34,824 bases of DNA, taken from positions 1-34,824 of the IMG/VR virus record IMGVR_UViG_3300022200_000176; one strand, given 5' to 3'. Each line of letters begins with the position of its first letter. Positions within the stretch are counted from its first letter, which is position 1. This DNA comes from a virus. This document shows, in pieces, positions 24,199-32,200 of the stretch. The notes below the pieces were generated by a model, which worked only from the letters and a program-made list of their open reading frames with translations, did no database searches and was not told the origin of the DNA. The position numbers were made by a program, and so were the translations under genes.

Positions 24199-26063
24199 TA
24201 TAATGCTGCTCCTTTGATATCCTTTGTTGGATATTTGATTTCAAACATTCCAGTAATAGGTGCTTTTATTGCGTTATTAACTGGGGTAATTCCTATTTCC
24301 CCATTTTGTGCAATATATGCTGCATCTCTTAAATTAAAATTAGAGCTATTTATTGCTAGAACATCAGAGGAATAATCTCCTCCTATTTTGTTTACAAATT
24401 CTAGATTAACAACATTAATAACCCCTGGCATTTCTCTTAATAATTCATTTATTTGTGATATATAAATTGTTTCATTCATTTGCCAATTCTCTACAGCGAA
24501 ATGATTCTTTAGCATTTTTATTGCACTAACTAAAACTTCTCTTTTATTATATGCCGCATCTATTTGTAATGTGAAATTAATTCCAATATTGATTATTCTT
24601 CCATCATAAATATTAACGAAGTCATTCAAGATTTTATATTGGTGTAAATACGCAGCTAAATTATATTTTAAGGTATCATTTCCCGAATTAGAAAGCAGTC
24701 CTGTTTCATCTCTCGTTAAAATATAAAGAGCAGTATTCATAGATTCCGGATCAGCTTGAGCATAACATCTGAATATATTTCCATAAGTAGAAGGCATTAA
24801 TTGTACTCTTGAAATATAATCATCTACTGTAACGCACCTGTCTTGACTAGAGAAATGTTTTTTAGCATATTCTTTAATTTCTTCTATAGTTTCAAAATCT
24901 CTTCCTCCAACAGCTGGGACTGGATTTGTAACTGAAATAGATTGAACCAAAGAAGCATATTTTGCTGAATCAACTCCAGCACCGCCCGGAATATAATCAA
25001 CCTCTTTATATTCAACTTGGGTTATTTTATTCATTCCTATATTTGTATTCATTCCTCCGCCAGTTTTATATCTACATTGTATATAAGTTCCGGGCTCAGG
25101 AATGCTTCCCAATGAATCATTATTGAGGAGATTCGCAGCAGTCATACCTGAAATACCGTTTAATAAATAAGTACTGAAGTTATCATAGTCTTTGACTCCG
25201 GCTCCAAAGGTTAACCAAATGTTTCCATATTCGTCATAATCAGTTACGAATCTCTGAGCTGTATATTTCCAGTAACCTTCAGATTTAGTTCCTCCAGTGG
25301 ATGTATCAATAAACACTCTTTCTTGAGCTAATGTATCCATCTCATACCAAACTAGATTATCACCAGCTTCGGTCCAATCAACCTCATTTTCAGGAGTAAA
25401 TCTTGTTGAAGTTGAAACTACATTTTGAATAGAAATAATCGAAGTGTCATCTTCATCTGGTGTCCATTTAAAGAATGGTATACCCCTATCGTTTGTTATT
25501 TCAACACGTGCTGTTTTTATCTCACCAGCAAAAGCAGCAACAGTTTTTGTAAATTTATAAGATTCAATTTCGTTTGAATTATTATAATTTGGAACAATAG
25601 TTCTATTAATATTCCCCGCTAAAGAAAGATGGCTATTAAAATCTATTGGTTCTAATACTTGATAGGTGATTCCATTTGTTCCTTTAGCTTTAAATCCGCT
25701 CTTAAGAGTAATCAAATAATCTTCATCGTAAGTATCTCCGAGAGTTGGAACATCCATACTAACATTTAAAAGAGTAACTGCCCCTGTTTTTCCTCTTGGT
25801 TTATATCCAAGATTTTTAGCAAGTTGAATTACTGAGGATCTATTAACTGCAGTTTTTAAAAAGACCTCATTAAATTTTGTATCAACATGATAAGAAAGGA
25901 TATCCCCAACATAAGCATTTAATTCAACAAGCATCATTCCGACAGTTGCTTCAGAAAAATCATTATATTGTTCTGGATAATAAACTTTTATATATGTTTG
26001 TAGATCATTTTTTAATGATTCAAAATCCCTATTATGATAATTGAATTTCATTTTATTAGCCAT
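24198..26063 (-). CDS. gp6: Baseplate wedge protein, gp6-like (baseplate J family)
   Basis: A 621-residue protein close to T4 gp6 in length (660). The N-terminus (FNYHNRDFESLKNDLQTYI, then FSEATVGMMLVELNAYVGD, then LAKNLGYKPRGKTGA) is the recognisable baseplate-J/gp6 pattern found in T4-like phages. The C-terminal part includes the segment VGGRDFETIEEIKEYAKKHF and the SQDRCVTVDDY motif, which is typical of J-family wedge proteins. gp6 dimers form the inner ring that holds the baseplate together. It follows the gp25-like gene by 3 bases, the same order as in T4. The binding site is weak (AAGAG), so coupling to gp25 is likely. Confidence 0.9.
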   Translation of the reverse strand: MANKMKFNYHNRDFESLKNDLQTYIKVYYPEQYNDFSEATVGMMLVELNAYVGDILSYHVDTKFNEVFLKTAVNRSSVIQLAKNLGYKPRGKTGAVTLLNVSMDVPTLGDTYDEDYLITLKSGFKAKGTNGITYQVLEPIDFNSHLSLAGNINRTIVPNYNNSNEIESYKFTKTVAAFAGEIKTARVEITNDRGIPFFKWTPDEDDTSIISIQNVVSTSTRFTPENEVDWTEAGDNLVWYEMDTLAQERVFIDTSTGGTKSEGYWKYTAQRFVTDYDEYGNIWLTFGAGVKDYDNFSTYLLNGISGMTAANLLNNDSLGSIPEPGTYIQCRYKTGGGMNTNIGMNKITQVEYKEVDYIPGGAGVDSAKYASLVQSISVTNPVPAVGGRDFETIEEIKEYAKKHFSSQDRCVTVDDYISRVQLMPSTYGNIFRCYAQADPESMNTALYILTRDETGLLSNSGNDTLKYNLAAYLHQYKILNDFVNIYDGRIINIGINFTLQIDAAYNKREVLVSAIKMLKNHFAVENWQMNETIYISQINELLREMPGVINVVNLEFVNKIGGDYSSDVLAINSSNFNLRDAAYIAQNGEIGITPVNNAIKAPITGMFEIKYPTKDIKGAAL

Positions 26064-26066
26064 GGG

Positions 26067-26489
26067 TTATATACTCTTTTCTATTTCGATTTGATCTTTT
26101 ACATTAGGATCCACTTTTAAACTAAATTCAATAGTCAAGGTCACTCGATTATATTCTAATTCAGTAAGATCTTCTTTAAATCTTACATCATCAATATTAA
26201 TTCCCGGGATCCATCTATCCGCTGCATTTCTAATTTCTAACTTAAGGTCATTATAAATATTATTTGTCATAGGTTCGAATAATAATGCTTGAATGTTTGT
26301 TCCAAATTCAGGAAGCATAACCCTTTCGCCAACATTAGTAAAAATAAGCGTATAGAGTTGACTTTTATACATTGAAATTGAATTATTTGTCATTCTCAAT
26401 ATATTGCCCTTAAAAGATTCCTTTATTGGATTCTGGACGCTAAAAGTTCTATCTGTATCTAATATTTGGGATCTTTTCCTACTCATCAT
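26067..26489 (-). CDS. gp25: Baseplate wedge protein, gp25-like (GPW/gp25 family)
   Basis: A 140-residue protein with the family signature GERVMLPEFG at 54-63 followed by NIQALLFEP, and a C-terminal beta hairpin. gp25 connects the baseplate wedge to the sheath and starts sheath polymerisation in T4; the same fold forms the base of other contractile injection systems. Two adjacent ATGs (26489 and 26486) overlap the upstream TGA; which is used does not alter the protein beyond one Met. It precedes gp6 as in T4. Confidence 0.92.
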   Translation of the reverse strand: MMSRKRSQILDTDRTFSVQNPIKESFKGNILRMTNNSISMYKSQLYTLIFTNVGERVMLPEFGTNIQALLFEPMTNNIYNDLKLEIRNAADRWIPGINIDDVRFKEDLTELEYNRVTLTIEFSLKVDPNVKDQIEIEKSI

Positions 26490-26884
26490 CGATGCCTTAC
26501 GTTATGATTTAAAATGTATGAATCCATATTGGATCTATAATTATTTGCTTCAGTGAAGAACGTATTGATTGGAGGAGCATTAGGGGGATGTTGATGGGTT
26601 ACTAATTTATCTATAATCCATCTTAAAATTTCTACTAATCTTTCCCCATAAACAGTAGATTGGGTTTCTCCTCTTGGTAAAGGGGAATCAGTTGAAAGAT
26701 TATTTATTTGCTCTGCAATTAAATCAATTTTTTTAGAAATTGCATCAAGAGTCATATGAGTATGAGGATCTTCGTCATTAAATTTTAATAAATCCGTTGT
26801 AATGATTATTGATTTATCCCCATTTAAATTGATAGAATTATTTGGTCTGCCCCTTAAAGCCACTGTTGTGTAATTATAATCCAT
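26486..26884 (-). CDS. Baseplate hub-associated protein (family not recognised)
   Basis: A 132-residue protein beginning MDYNYTTVALRG. The start at 26884 is chosen because GGAG is 10 bases upstream; the frame is open for 15 more codons. Residues 10-35 (RGRPNNSINLNGDKSIIITT) look like short beta strands, as in a beta-helix or spike turn. The middle is helical, and a histidine/proline-rich part with HQHPPNAPP lies near 99. It overlaps the OB-fold gene by 11 bases and the gp25 start by 4 bases. Since T4 gp5 joins its OB fold to a spike, this neighbour may supply a missing part; this is inference. Confidence 0.65.
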   Translation of the reverse strand: MDYNYTTVALRGRPNNSINLNGDKSIIITTDLLKFNDEDPHTHMTLDAISKKIDLIAEQINNLSTDSPLPRGETQSTVYGERLVEILRWIIDKLVTHQHPPNAPPINTFFTEANNYRSNMDSYILNHNVRHR

Positions 26885-27269
26885 TTTTAGGAATCTCCAA
26901 CTTCTTAATTGAATCATTGAAGCTTTCAAATTCAGCAGAATCTGAGGATCTTATTGGTCCCATGTAGAATCTTCCTTCATTATTATTCCAAGGATTTCGA
27001 AGGAAAACTATAACATGTTCTCCTGGTAATGGTAACATAAAAAATCCAGACGGATTTAAACTAATACACCATTTAAGATCTTTATCCGCAACTTTTGAAT
27101 CCTTACTTGAAATTCTTGCCTGAATTCTTTTATTCCCTTTTGGATCATCATTGTTAATAACTACAGCACTATAAAAAGAATTAGTAATAGGAGCTATGGC
27201 ACTATCGGGAGGGATTACTTTTACTTGATCTAAATCCCGAAATAATTCTTTTCTACGATTCTGTGACAT
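26874..27269 (-). CDS. Baseplate hub OB-fold protein, gp5 N-terminal-like
   Basis: A 131-residue protein. The start at 27269 (MSQNRRKEL) is chosen because GGAG lies 10 bases upstream; two other in-frame ATGs upstream have no binding site. The sequence VVINNDDPKGNKRIQARIS, W-C-I-S-L-N-P-S, then FFMLPLPGEHVIVFL and EGRFYMGPI is the OB-fold pattern of T4 gp5 and related hub/spike proteins (PLPGExV...F). T4 gp5 has 575 residues with lysozyme and beta-helix domains; here only the OB fold remains. It sits just upstream of gp25, close to T4 order. Confidence 0.8.
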   Translation of the reverse strand: MSQNRRKELFRDLDQVKVIPPDSAIAPITNSFYSAVVINNDDPKGNKRIQARISSKDSKVADKDLKWCISLNPSGFFMLPLPGEHVIVFLRNPWNNNEGRFYMGPIRSSDSAEFESFNDSIKKLEIPKNGL

Positions 27270-27432
27270 TGTCTGCATGCTCCAATAAAGCAACTAATTC
27301 ATCATTAACTAGATTAAATTCCTCTAATTCAGGGGAAATTCTTTCATAGATTTTTTCTAGTTTATCAGAAAGAAATCTGATTCTTTCTTTTATTTGCTTC
27401 TCATTAAGAATCTCAAAATTATATTCACTCAT
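27253..27432 (-). CDS. Small acidic helical protein, 59 aa
   Basis: A 59-residue frame, MSEYNFEILNEKQIKER at its start, with GGAG 8 bases before the ATG. It is an amphipathic acidic helix (LSDKLEKIYERISPELEEF) and could form a coiled coil. Its start overlaps the upstream stop as ATGA and its end overlaps the OB-fold gene by 17 bases, so it is well embedded in the operon. Function unknown; a chaperone or small wedge component is possible. Confidence 0.75.
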   Translation of the reverse strand: MSEYNFEILNEKQIKERIRFLSDKLEKIYERISPELEEFNLVNDELVALLEHADNVTES

Positions 27433-27680
27433 TTAATACTCCCGGGTCTACCATAACCTTTTCCATTATGAACTTCCAAACTTCCAGGAGAAGAAGAAAT
27501 CCCTTTTGTATTAACAACTGTATTAACTTCCCCATAAGTAGTAATTTCATCTACTATTGCTTTTACTATTAGATAAACCAAATTAGAAGTATGGGACGGT
27601 ACTCCATTATATTCCGGATTTATTCCAATATCAGAGAGTTTACTAACAACATTTCTAGTAATTCTATCCGGATCAATCAT
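27429..27680 (-). CDS. Small virion-region protein, 83 aa
   Basis: An 83-residue protein starting MIDPDRITRNVVSKL. The start at 27680 lies 6-7 bases after GGTGA; an alternative 12 bases upstream is possible. The middle is a hydrophobic helix (NLVYLIVKAIVDEI) and the end is glycine-rich (HNGKGYGRPGSIK). It overlaps the previous gene by 8 bases. Located between the sigma factor and the hub genes, so a virion component is a fair guess, but no family was recognised. Confidence 0.65.
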   Translation of the reverse strand: MIDPDRITRNVVSKLSDIGINPEYNGVPSHTSNLVYLIVKAIVDEITTYGEVNTVVNTKGISSSPGSLEVHNGKGYGRPGSIK

Positions 27681-28044
27681 CTTCATCACCAATTACTTTT
27701 AATTGAGTACTCAGAGCTTCTATTTCAGCACGATCCTCATCAGTTAGGGTTTCTTCTGGATCCATCTTTACTAATACATCCGATAGAATTTTAGCAATCT
27801 TTAAAGCATTCTCAGTTGATTTAGCTGCACTACCCAAAAATTTAGTTAATGCATCTGAAAGCTGTTCGACCATCAATTGGATTTCCAATCCGCTCATTGC
27901 TCCATCACCTTGAGCTCCCTGTAATAATAAAGCCAAAGTATCGTGATGTTGTAAAGCCATTTCTCTATCCTCATCAACATTTTGCATGATATAATTGAGA
28001 ACTAGTTCTAAGCTTTTTTCATCCAATTTTATTTGAGGTTTCAT
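27673..28044 (-). CDS. Acidic helical protein next to the late sigma factor, 123 aa
   Basis: A 123-residue protein that is helical, strongly acidic and ends in GDEDD. It contains SGLEIQLMVEQLSDALTKFL and a C-terminal helix with DEDRAEIEALSTQL. AAGGAG 10 bases upstream lies within the end of the sigma gene, one base away. T4 late transcription also needs the co-activator gp33, and position and acidity would fit a transcription partner, but I see no gp33 motif. Function unknown. Confidence 0.6.
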   Translation of the reverse strand: MKPQIKLDEKSLELVLNYIMQNVDEDREMALQHHDTLALLLQGAQGDGAMSGLEIQLMVEQLSDALTKFLGSAAKSTENALKIAKILSDVLVKMDPEETLTDEDRAEIEALSTQLKVIGDEDD

Positions 28045-28045
28045 T

Positions 28046-28732
28046 TTAGTGATTCTCCTTGCAAGTATTTTTAAAGATCTGATTGATCTTATTCATAGCA
28101 GCTGTTATTTCTTTGGTTTTTAAACCAGTAAATTCCTTCATAATAAAATAAAATTGTCTTTTATTTTGAATGTTCATATATTGATAATTATTCAATAAGT
28201 AAACAACAGCCTCTCCTATCTTATAAATATTTGGCTCGAGAGAAATATTGCTATTCAATATCTCTTTAATATCACTTGCAACTAATTTTAATAAAAATTC
28301 ATTTGAACCTAGATCCTTTTCAAATTCATGGTCTATACATAATTCCTGCTCCATTTCAAATCCAACAATATTTTCAATATCTATAGATTGTATTTTTTGT
28401 TTATAATGTTTATTGCTCTTAGCAATTAAATCGTTTTTAGCAATGGTTCCAAAATAGGAAAACGATTTACATCCTCTTTCGGGATTAAATTTTCTCATTT
28501 TCTGAGTTACAACGGACATACAATCATAGATTTGTTCTTCGGGGGGAATTTCAGGAATAGCAAGATTATAGGTGAACATAATGTTCTCAACGAGCTTTTT
28601 TAGAGGTTCATATAAGGTCTCTGTAAAAATTCGATCGGCCTGTGGGTGGCCTGCAGGATATTTTAAGTATTCAATAACGGCTTTTTCTTCTATAGGACCC
28701 CAGTATTCTTTTTTCTTTCTTTTTCGTAACAT
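28046..28732 (-). CDS. gp55: Late-transcription sigma factor, gp55-like
   Basis: A 228-residue protein. The segment FNPERGCKSFSYFGTIAKND (83-102) is sigma region 2.1-2.4-like: the pattern ...FSYF..I..N.L is the helix that binds core polymerase and the -10 element. The length is close to T4 gp55 (185), which directs host polymerase to late promoters when tethered to the sliding clamp. It stands at the head of the baseplate genes. Curiously, the ATG has no Shine-Dalgarno sequence at proper spacing: AGGAG lies 21 bases upstream and fits only a short out-of-frame ORF. No in-frame upstream start exists. Assignment to the gp55 class is by motif and context. Confidence 0.8.
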   Translation of the reverse strand: MLRKRKKKEYWGPIEEKAVIEYLKYPAGHPQADRIFTETLYEPLKKLVENIMFTYNLAIPEIPPEEQIYDCMSVVTQKMRKFNPERGCKSFSYFGTIAKNDLIAKSNKHYKQKIQSIDIENIVGFEMEQELCIDHEFEKDLGSNEFLLKLVASDIKEILNSNISLEPNIYKIGEAVVYLLNNYQYMNIQNKRQFYFIMKEFTGLKTKEITAAMNKINQIFKNTCKENH

Positions 28733-28769
28733 TGTATTGTAATCACTTTCATTCTCCTATTATAATGTT

Positions 28770-28790
28770 GGGGAGAGTTAGACTCTCCCC
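28770..28790. terminator. Perfect hairpin between glycosyltransferase and sigma factor genes
   Basis: GGGGAGAG and CTCTCCCC form a perfect 8-base stem with a 5-base loop. The T run (28795-28800) is on the plus-strand side, while on the minus strand the hairpin is followed by AACATTATAAT without a U tract. It may stop antisense transcription, protect the end of the upstream mRNA, or partly terminate. A TATAAT box on the minus strand at 28759-28764 would start transcription after the AGGAG, giving the sigma factor a leader without a binding site. Confidence 0.5.
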
Positions 28791-28798
28791 GTAGTTTT

Positions 28799-29569
28799 TT
28801 AATTTAATACTCTATCTTCTTTAAACATGTATTCTCTTTTACAATGCTTTAACCATTTTTCTCTTTCTTCCTGAGAGAGTTTTTTCTGTTGCTCAAAGGC
28901 TCCTTCATCTCTTTTATAATGGAATCTTGCAATCTTAGGAATACTCTTTACAATAGCTCCTTCATAAATGAATCTAGTTATTAATTCATAATCTGCAAGA
29001 ATTTCAAAATTGGTTTTAAAATATCCGTATTCATCAAAACATCCCGGTTTGAAATATGCTCCATTCACAAATGCAAAATTAGCTTTAAGAATCATATTGA
29101 AATCCATGATACCATAATCATCTGCTAATCCTGCAGCAAAAGGAGCTTCATTCAAAACAGTTAAAAAAGTAAATTGATCTTTATTTTGATCTGACTCTTT
29201 ATTATCAACAACAACTGCAGCTAGAGGTAAAAATACATCTGCTTCCAGTTCTTCAAAATAAGGAATAATCGCATCATGTGCTGGGGCAGATACTGTATCA
29301 TCAAACTCTAAAATAGAAATAAATTCTACTTGATCTTTTAAAACTCCAATTCCACCATTTACTAAATTTGGATAAGAAGTATCATGACTTAAAAATTGAC
29401 CTACATGATCAAAATTTAAATCCCCTTTATTTTCTTCAATCCATTTAGCAATTTCTTCATTTGTTGAAATACAAATTAAAGTACTTTCCCTATCTACAAC
29501 CGATTTTAAAGCTCTAAAAACTAAATCGTTTTTTTCATGAATCGGTATAATATATCCAAACTTTTTCAT
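28799..29569 (-). CDS. GT-A (family 2-like) glycosyltransferase
   Basis: A 256-residue protein with a GT-A-type N-terminus: FGYIIPIHEKNDLVFRAL, then a strand ending in SILEFDDTV at 85-93, whose DD would bind the metal of a nucleotide sugar. The family 2-like acceptor region is marked by AFVNGAYFKP and DYELITRF. It shares a TAATG junction with the next-upstream glycosyltransferase, so the two should act in one pathway. Targets could be modified bases in phage DNA (as in T4, but with unrelated enzymes), virion proteins, or host surface glycans; the sequence does not decide. Confidence 0.75.
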   Translation of the reverse strand: MKKFGYIIPIHEKNDLVFRALKSVVDRESTLICISTNEEIAKWIEENKGDLNFDHVGQFLSHDTSYPNLVNGGIGVLKDQVEFISILEFDDTVSAPAHDAIIPYFEELEADVFLPLAAVVVDNKESDQNKDQFTFLTVLNEAPFAAGLADDYGIMDFNMILKANFAFVNGAYFKPGCFDEYGYFKTNFEILADYELITRFIYEGAIVKSIPKIARFHYKRDEGAFEQQKKLSQEEREKWLKHCKREYMFKEDRVLN

Positions 29570-30690
29570 TATTCACCCTCCTTAGGTTCTACAACTTCGA
29601 GCTGAACTTCAGGAGTCAACTCTATTATTCGGTTAACTTCTTCAATTCTTTCTTTGAGATATTGTTCATGAACATTTAAAATTGAATTTCTCTCTGCGTC
29701 AGCAGTATATCTTTCACAAGCTTCTTCCATTGCCATATAGGTTTCATTTGGAACACTATTCATAATAAATGCTTCGATCATATTTCCCAAAGCTAAAGCT
29801 AGACGAACAATATCCCCATTTGGGGCTAGCCAAGTATTTTGAGGATTCATAAATTCTACTCCACCAACTCCATCCCAGCCAGCAACGAGGCATCCCGATC
29901 TCCATGCTTCAATAGGTGCAGTTCCTAAAGAACTAGCTTCATCAAAATGAGCATAAAATTGACTTTCTCTCATTGCTTGAGCAAAAGTATCTTTATCCAT
30001 TCCGCTCAGTTCAACAAATTTGATAAATCTGAAATAAGGAAATAATGCATAAAAAGTTTTAATTACATTATATGCTTTTTGACCCCCATCCCTACTTTTA
30101 ATAAAAGCAATTTGCATTTTTTTATCGCTGGATTTTTCTGGGGGAAAATATACTTCAGGATCTCCAACTTGGCAAGTTACTTGTTTAAAGTTGAGAAAAG
30201 GCATAATCAATCTTAAATAATTTGTTTGACTTTGGGAAATACTTAGACAGTCTCTTATTCCATATGAGTCCCAATATATCCCGGGCTGTAATGCGTTCAA
30301 AACATAATACCAATTCAAACAATATACGACTTTTTTACATGGGGCATTTCTTAGATTCTCCATTAACTGAGGAAATCCTTCTGGGATAAAAAAGAAGTCT
30401 TCTAGATTTACTTGTAGATTCTTATTGTCCAAATATTGGATATTAATATCGATAAAATTTCCTTCTTCATCTTGATCGAACCAATCTTTCAGCCATTCAG
30501 GAACAAATCCGTTTTTTTGATGAACAATAATTGCATTATATCCTTCTTGATTTAATCTTTTTACATGATTATAAATCCATTGAATACCACCTGAATGTTT
30601 TTCAAAATCAGGAAGAAAGAAATAACATTTATAATCTCCCTTTTCTAATTTTGATATAACATTTTTTAAATCTTTTTTTGTTACTGCCAT
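29569..30690 (-). CDS. GT-B (family 4-like) glycosyltransferase
   Basis: A 373-residue protein. The segment FDEASSLGTAPIEAWRSGC (249-267) followed by GWDGVGGVEF is the donor-binding loop of GT4-type enzymes, where the second glutamate contacts the nucleotide sugar. The spacing of the two Glu residues (251 and 261) is longer than the usual EX7E. The N-terminal domain has the HSGGIQWI motif (GG near 34) and FFFIPEGF. It lies one base after the HAD phosphatase gene and overlaps the GT-A gene by one base. Cytosolic; sugar and acceptor unknown. Confidence 0.78.
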   Translation of the reverse strand: MAVTKKDLKNVISKLEKGDYKCYFFLPDFEKHSGGIQWIYNHVKRLNQEGYNAIIVHQKNGFVPEWLKDWFDQDEEGNFIDINIQYLDNKNLQVNLEDFFFIPEGFPQLMENLRNAPCKKVVYCLNWYYVLNALQPGIYWDSYGIRDCLSISQSQTNYLRLIMPFLNFKQVTCQVGDPEVYFPPEKSSDKKMQIAFIKSRDGGQKAYNVIKTFYALFPYFRFIKFVELSGMDKDTFAQAMRESQFYAHFDEASSLGTAPIEAWRSGCLVAGWDGVGGVEFMNPQNTWLAPNGDIVRLALALGNMIEAFIMNSVPNETYMAMEEACERYTADAERNSILNVHEQYLKERIEEVNRIIELTPEVQLEVVEPKEGE

Positions 30691-30691
30691 T

Positions 30692-31279
30692 CTAAAACTC
30701 TCTTTCGATTTTTAAAATATCATAAATGTCATTAAACTTCCCATTGGCGATATCCAATGTTGGGCAGTCAATGTGTTTGTTAAATTCATATGGAACTTTG
30801 ATAGCAATTCTATCAGGATCTTTATGAACCTGTTCCAAAACTTGGGGACAATCGTCAATATAAACATCAAATGGAATATAATCAATTTTGTCCTGCATTG
30901 TATCAAAGAATTGATATTCCTTTATTTTACATCCCATTTTTGAAAGCCAGTGAAGAGTTGCGATGATAGATTTATCCTTTTGAACAGAAGCTATAACAGC
31001 TTGATGTCCTTGAGCCTTACATGCTTTTGCAAATTGATTTAAATCCCCTATAACAGATCTGTGAATTCTTGGGGACATCGCAAATAATTCAAAAGGTCTT
31101 GTTTCATATAACCATTTTATTGTTTCGTCTCTTCCAATTACAGGATCTAAGGATTGATAGTCTTTGCCCTTAAGCTCTAAAAATTTTTCAATATGATCTG
31201 GGAAATCCTCCTCAAAATATTTTTCAATTTGGCTTTCTAGATCACGAAGAGTCCCATCGATGTCAATTGCTATAATCAT
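30692..31279 (-). CDS. HAD-superfamily phosphatase, possible 5'(3')-nucleotidase
   Basis: A 195-residue protein starting MIIAIDIDGTLRD. The start at 31279 is chosen over an ATG 15 bases upstream because GAAAGG is 7 bases before it. HAD motifs: D6-x-D8-G-T (nucleophile and acid), S98 in ASVQ (motif II), K131 (motif III) and YIDDCPQ (D142, D143, motif IV). Family members dephosphorylate nucleotides or sugar phosphates; a C1 cap helical insert (15-75) resembles deoxyribonucleotidases. The link to the two glycosyltransferases could mean sugar-phosphate or nucleotide turnover. It follows a terminator, so it begins a new transcript or depends on read-through. Confidence 0.78.
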   Translation of the reverse strand: MIIAIDIDGTLRDLESQIEKYFEEDFPDHIEKFLELKGKDYQSLDPVIGRDETIKWLYETRPFELFAMSPRIHRSVIGDLNQFAKACKAQGHQAVIASVQKDKSIIATLHWLSKMGCKIKEYQFFDTMQDKIDYIPFDVYIDDCPQVLEQVHKDPDRIAIKVPYEFNKHIDCPTLDIANGKFNDIYDILKIEREF

Positions 31280-31296
31280 ACTATAACCTTTCAATT

Positions 31297-31331
31297 AAAA
31301 AATTGCAGAGGCTGTAATAACCTCTGCAATT
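31297..31331 (-). terminator. Rho-independent terminator
   Basis: On the minus strand AATTGCAGAGG (31321-31331) pairs perfectly with CCTCTGCAATT (31301-31311) around a 9-base loop, followed by a short T run. It ends the transcript of the early gene at 31380-31916 and lies only 18 bases upstream of the HAD gene start. Confidence 0.87.
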
Positions 31332-31379
31332 AATATATACTTTTTAAAATCAAATGTAAATAAAAAATTTAAAAAAAGT

Positions 31380-31916
31380 TTAATTTATAATGACACAATT
31401 CCCATCATTAATAGCAGTATAATGGGAATAAAAATATCCTTCTCCAGAACTTTTTTTATTATAATTCATAAAAGTTTTCGAATCAATTATCAATTCAAAT
31501 TGAACGTCAAAATATTCTTCGTCCTCAAAAATAATGTCCCCAACTAAAAGATAATCAGTTTTTTTGATTCCATTTTCAACAAAATGAGTAAAATTCAATC
31601 CTTGATGTTGATAATCTAATTGATAACTGAGCCATCTACTATTAGCACGTTTCTTTTTAACTTCAATATTCCCAAACGGGGATTCAACATCAAAATCATA
31701 ACCTTCATGAAGAGTCCCATTTAAAACTTGAGCAGCAGCCATTTCAATAATAGTTCCTTCTTCTGTATTCTTATAAATTTGATTATAATCTCTACCGTTT
31801 TTATTTCCATTGAAAATAGAATGCGCTTGTCTTTCAATCCCTTTATATGAGATTTCATTTTTATATACTCGATGAACGCCCTGAAGGGCGTTCACCATAT
31901 CTTGGCTAAATTTCAT
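31380..31916 (-). CDS. PD-(D/E)XK-like nuclease candidate
   Basis: A 178-residue protein. E58 lies in a helix (GTIIEMAAAQVL), followed by D74/D76 in YDFDV and then IEVKKK with E85-x-K87. That order, E helix, D, then ExK on the next strand, is the restriction-endonuclease-like active site. Phage members cut host or foreign DNA or process branched DNA. GAAAGG precedes the ATG, 3 bases after the previous stop. The C-terminal half has no recognisable target domain. Alternative: a structural relic with coincident residues; a fold prediction would decide. Confidence 0.55.
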   Translation of the reverse strand: MKFSQDMVNALQGVHRVYKNEISYKGIERQAHSIFNGNKNGRDYNQIYKNTEEGTIIEMAAAQVLNGTLHEGYDFDVESPFGNIEVKKKRANSRWLSYQLDYQHQGLNFTHFVENGIKKTDYLLVGDIIFEDEEYFDVQFELIIDSKTFMNYNKKSSGEGYFYSHYTAINDGNCVIIN

Positions 31917-31919
31917 AAC

Positions 31920-32189
31920 TTACCTTTCGTTTGAAATAACTCCCAATCCCGAACCATTTAAATAAGTATTTGTAATGAAGGATAAAAGGTCAAAATGGTT
32001 TCTGGTATTATCAAAATTCCTAAAGAACTTATACCGATAATTATCGCTCATACTCATATCGTCCATATTGCTTTCAATATAATCTCTCATAACTTGACGA
32101 TCCAAAGTCATAAGATAATCATAATTTTCTGAAAGCCAATATGCAAATGATTTTTCAAAATTGGAAAGATCTTTTTGTTGCTTCTTCAT
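31920..32189 (-). CDS. Small hypothetical phage protein, 89 aa
   Basis: An 89-residue protein, acidic and Tyr/Asn-rich (AYWLSENYDYLMTLDRQVMR near the N-terminus, then SMSDNYRYKFF). AGGA lies 10 bases upstream of the ATG. It begins 11 bases after the stop of the 53-residue protein gene and is followed by the nuclease candidate after 3 bases, so these are co-transcribed. No family recognised. The base composition is AT-rich, unlike the gene just upstream. Confidence 0.65.
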   Translation of the reverse strand: MKKQQKDLSNFEKSFAYWLSENYDYLMTLDRQVMRDYIESNMDDMSMSDNYRYKFFRNFDNTRNHFDLLSFITNTYLNGSGLGVISNER

Positions 32190-32200
32190 TTCAGTTTTTC

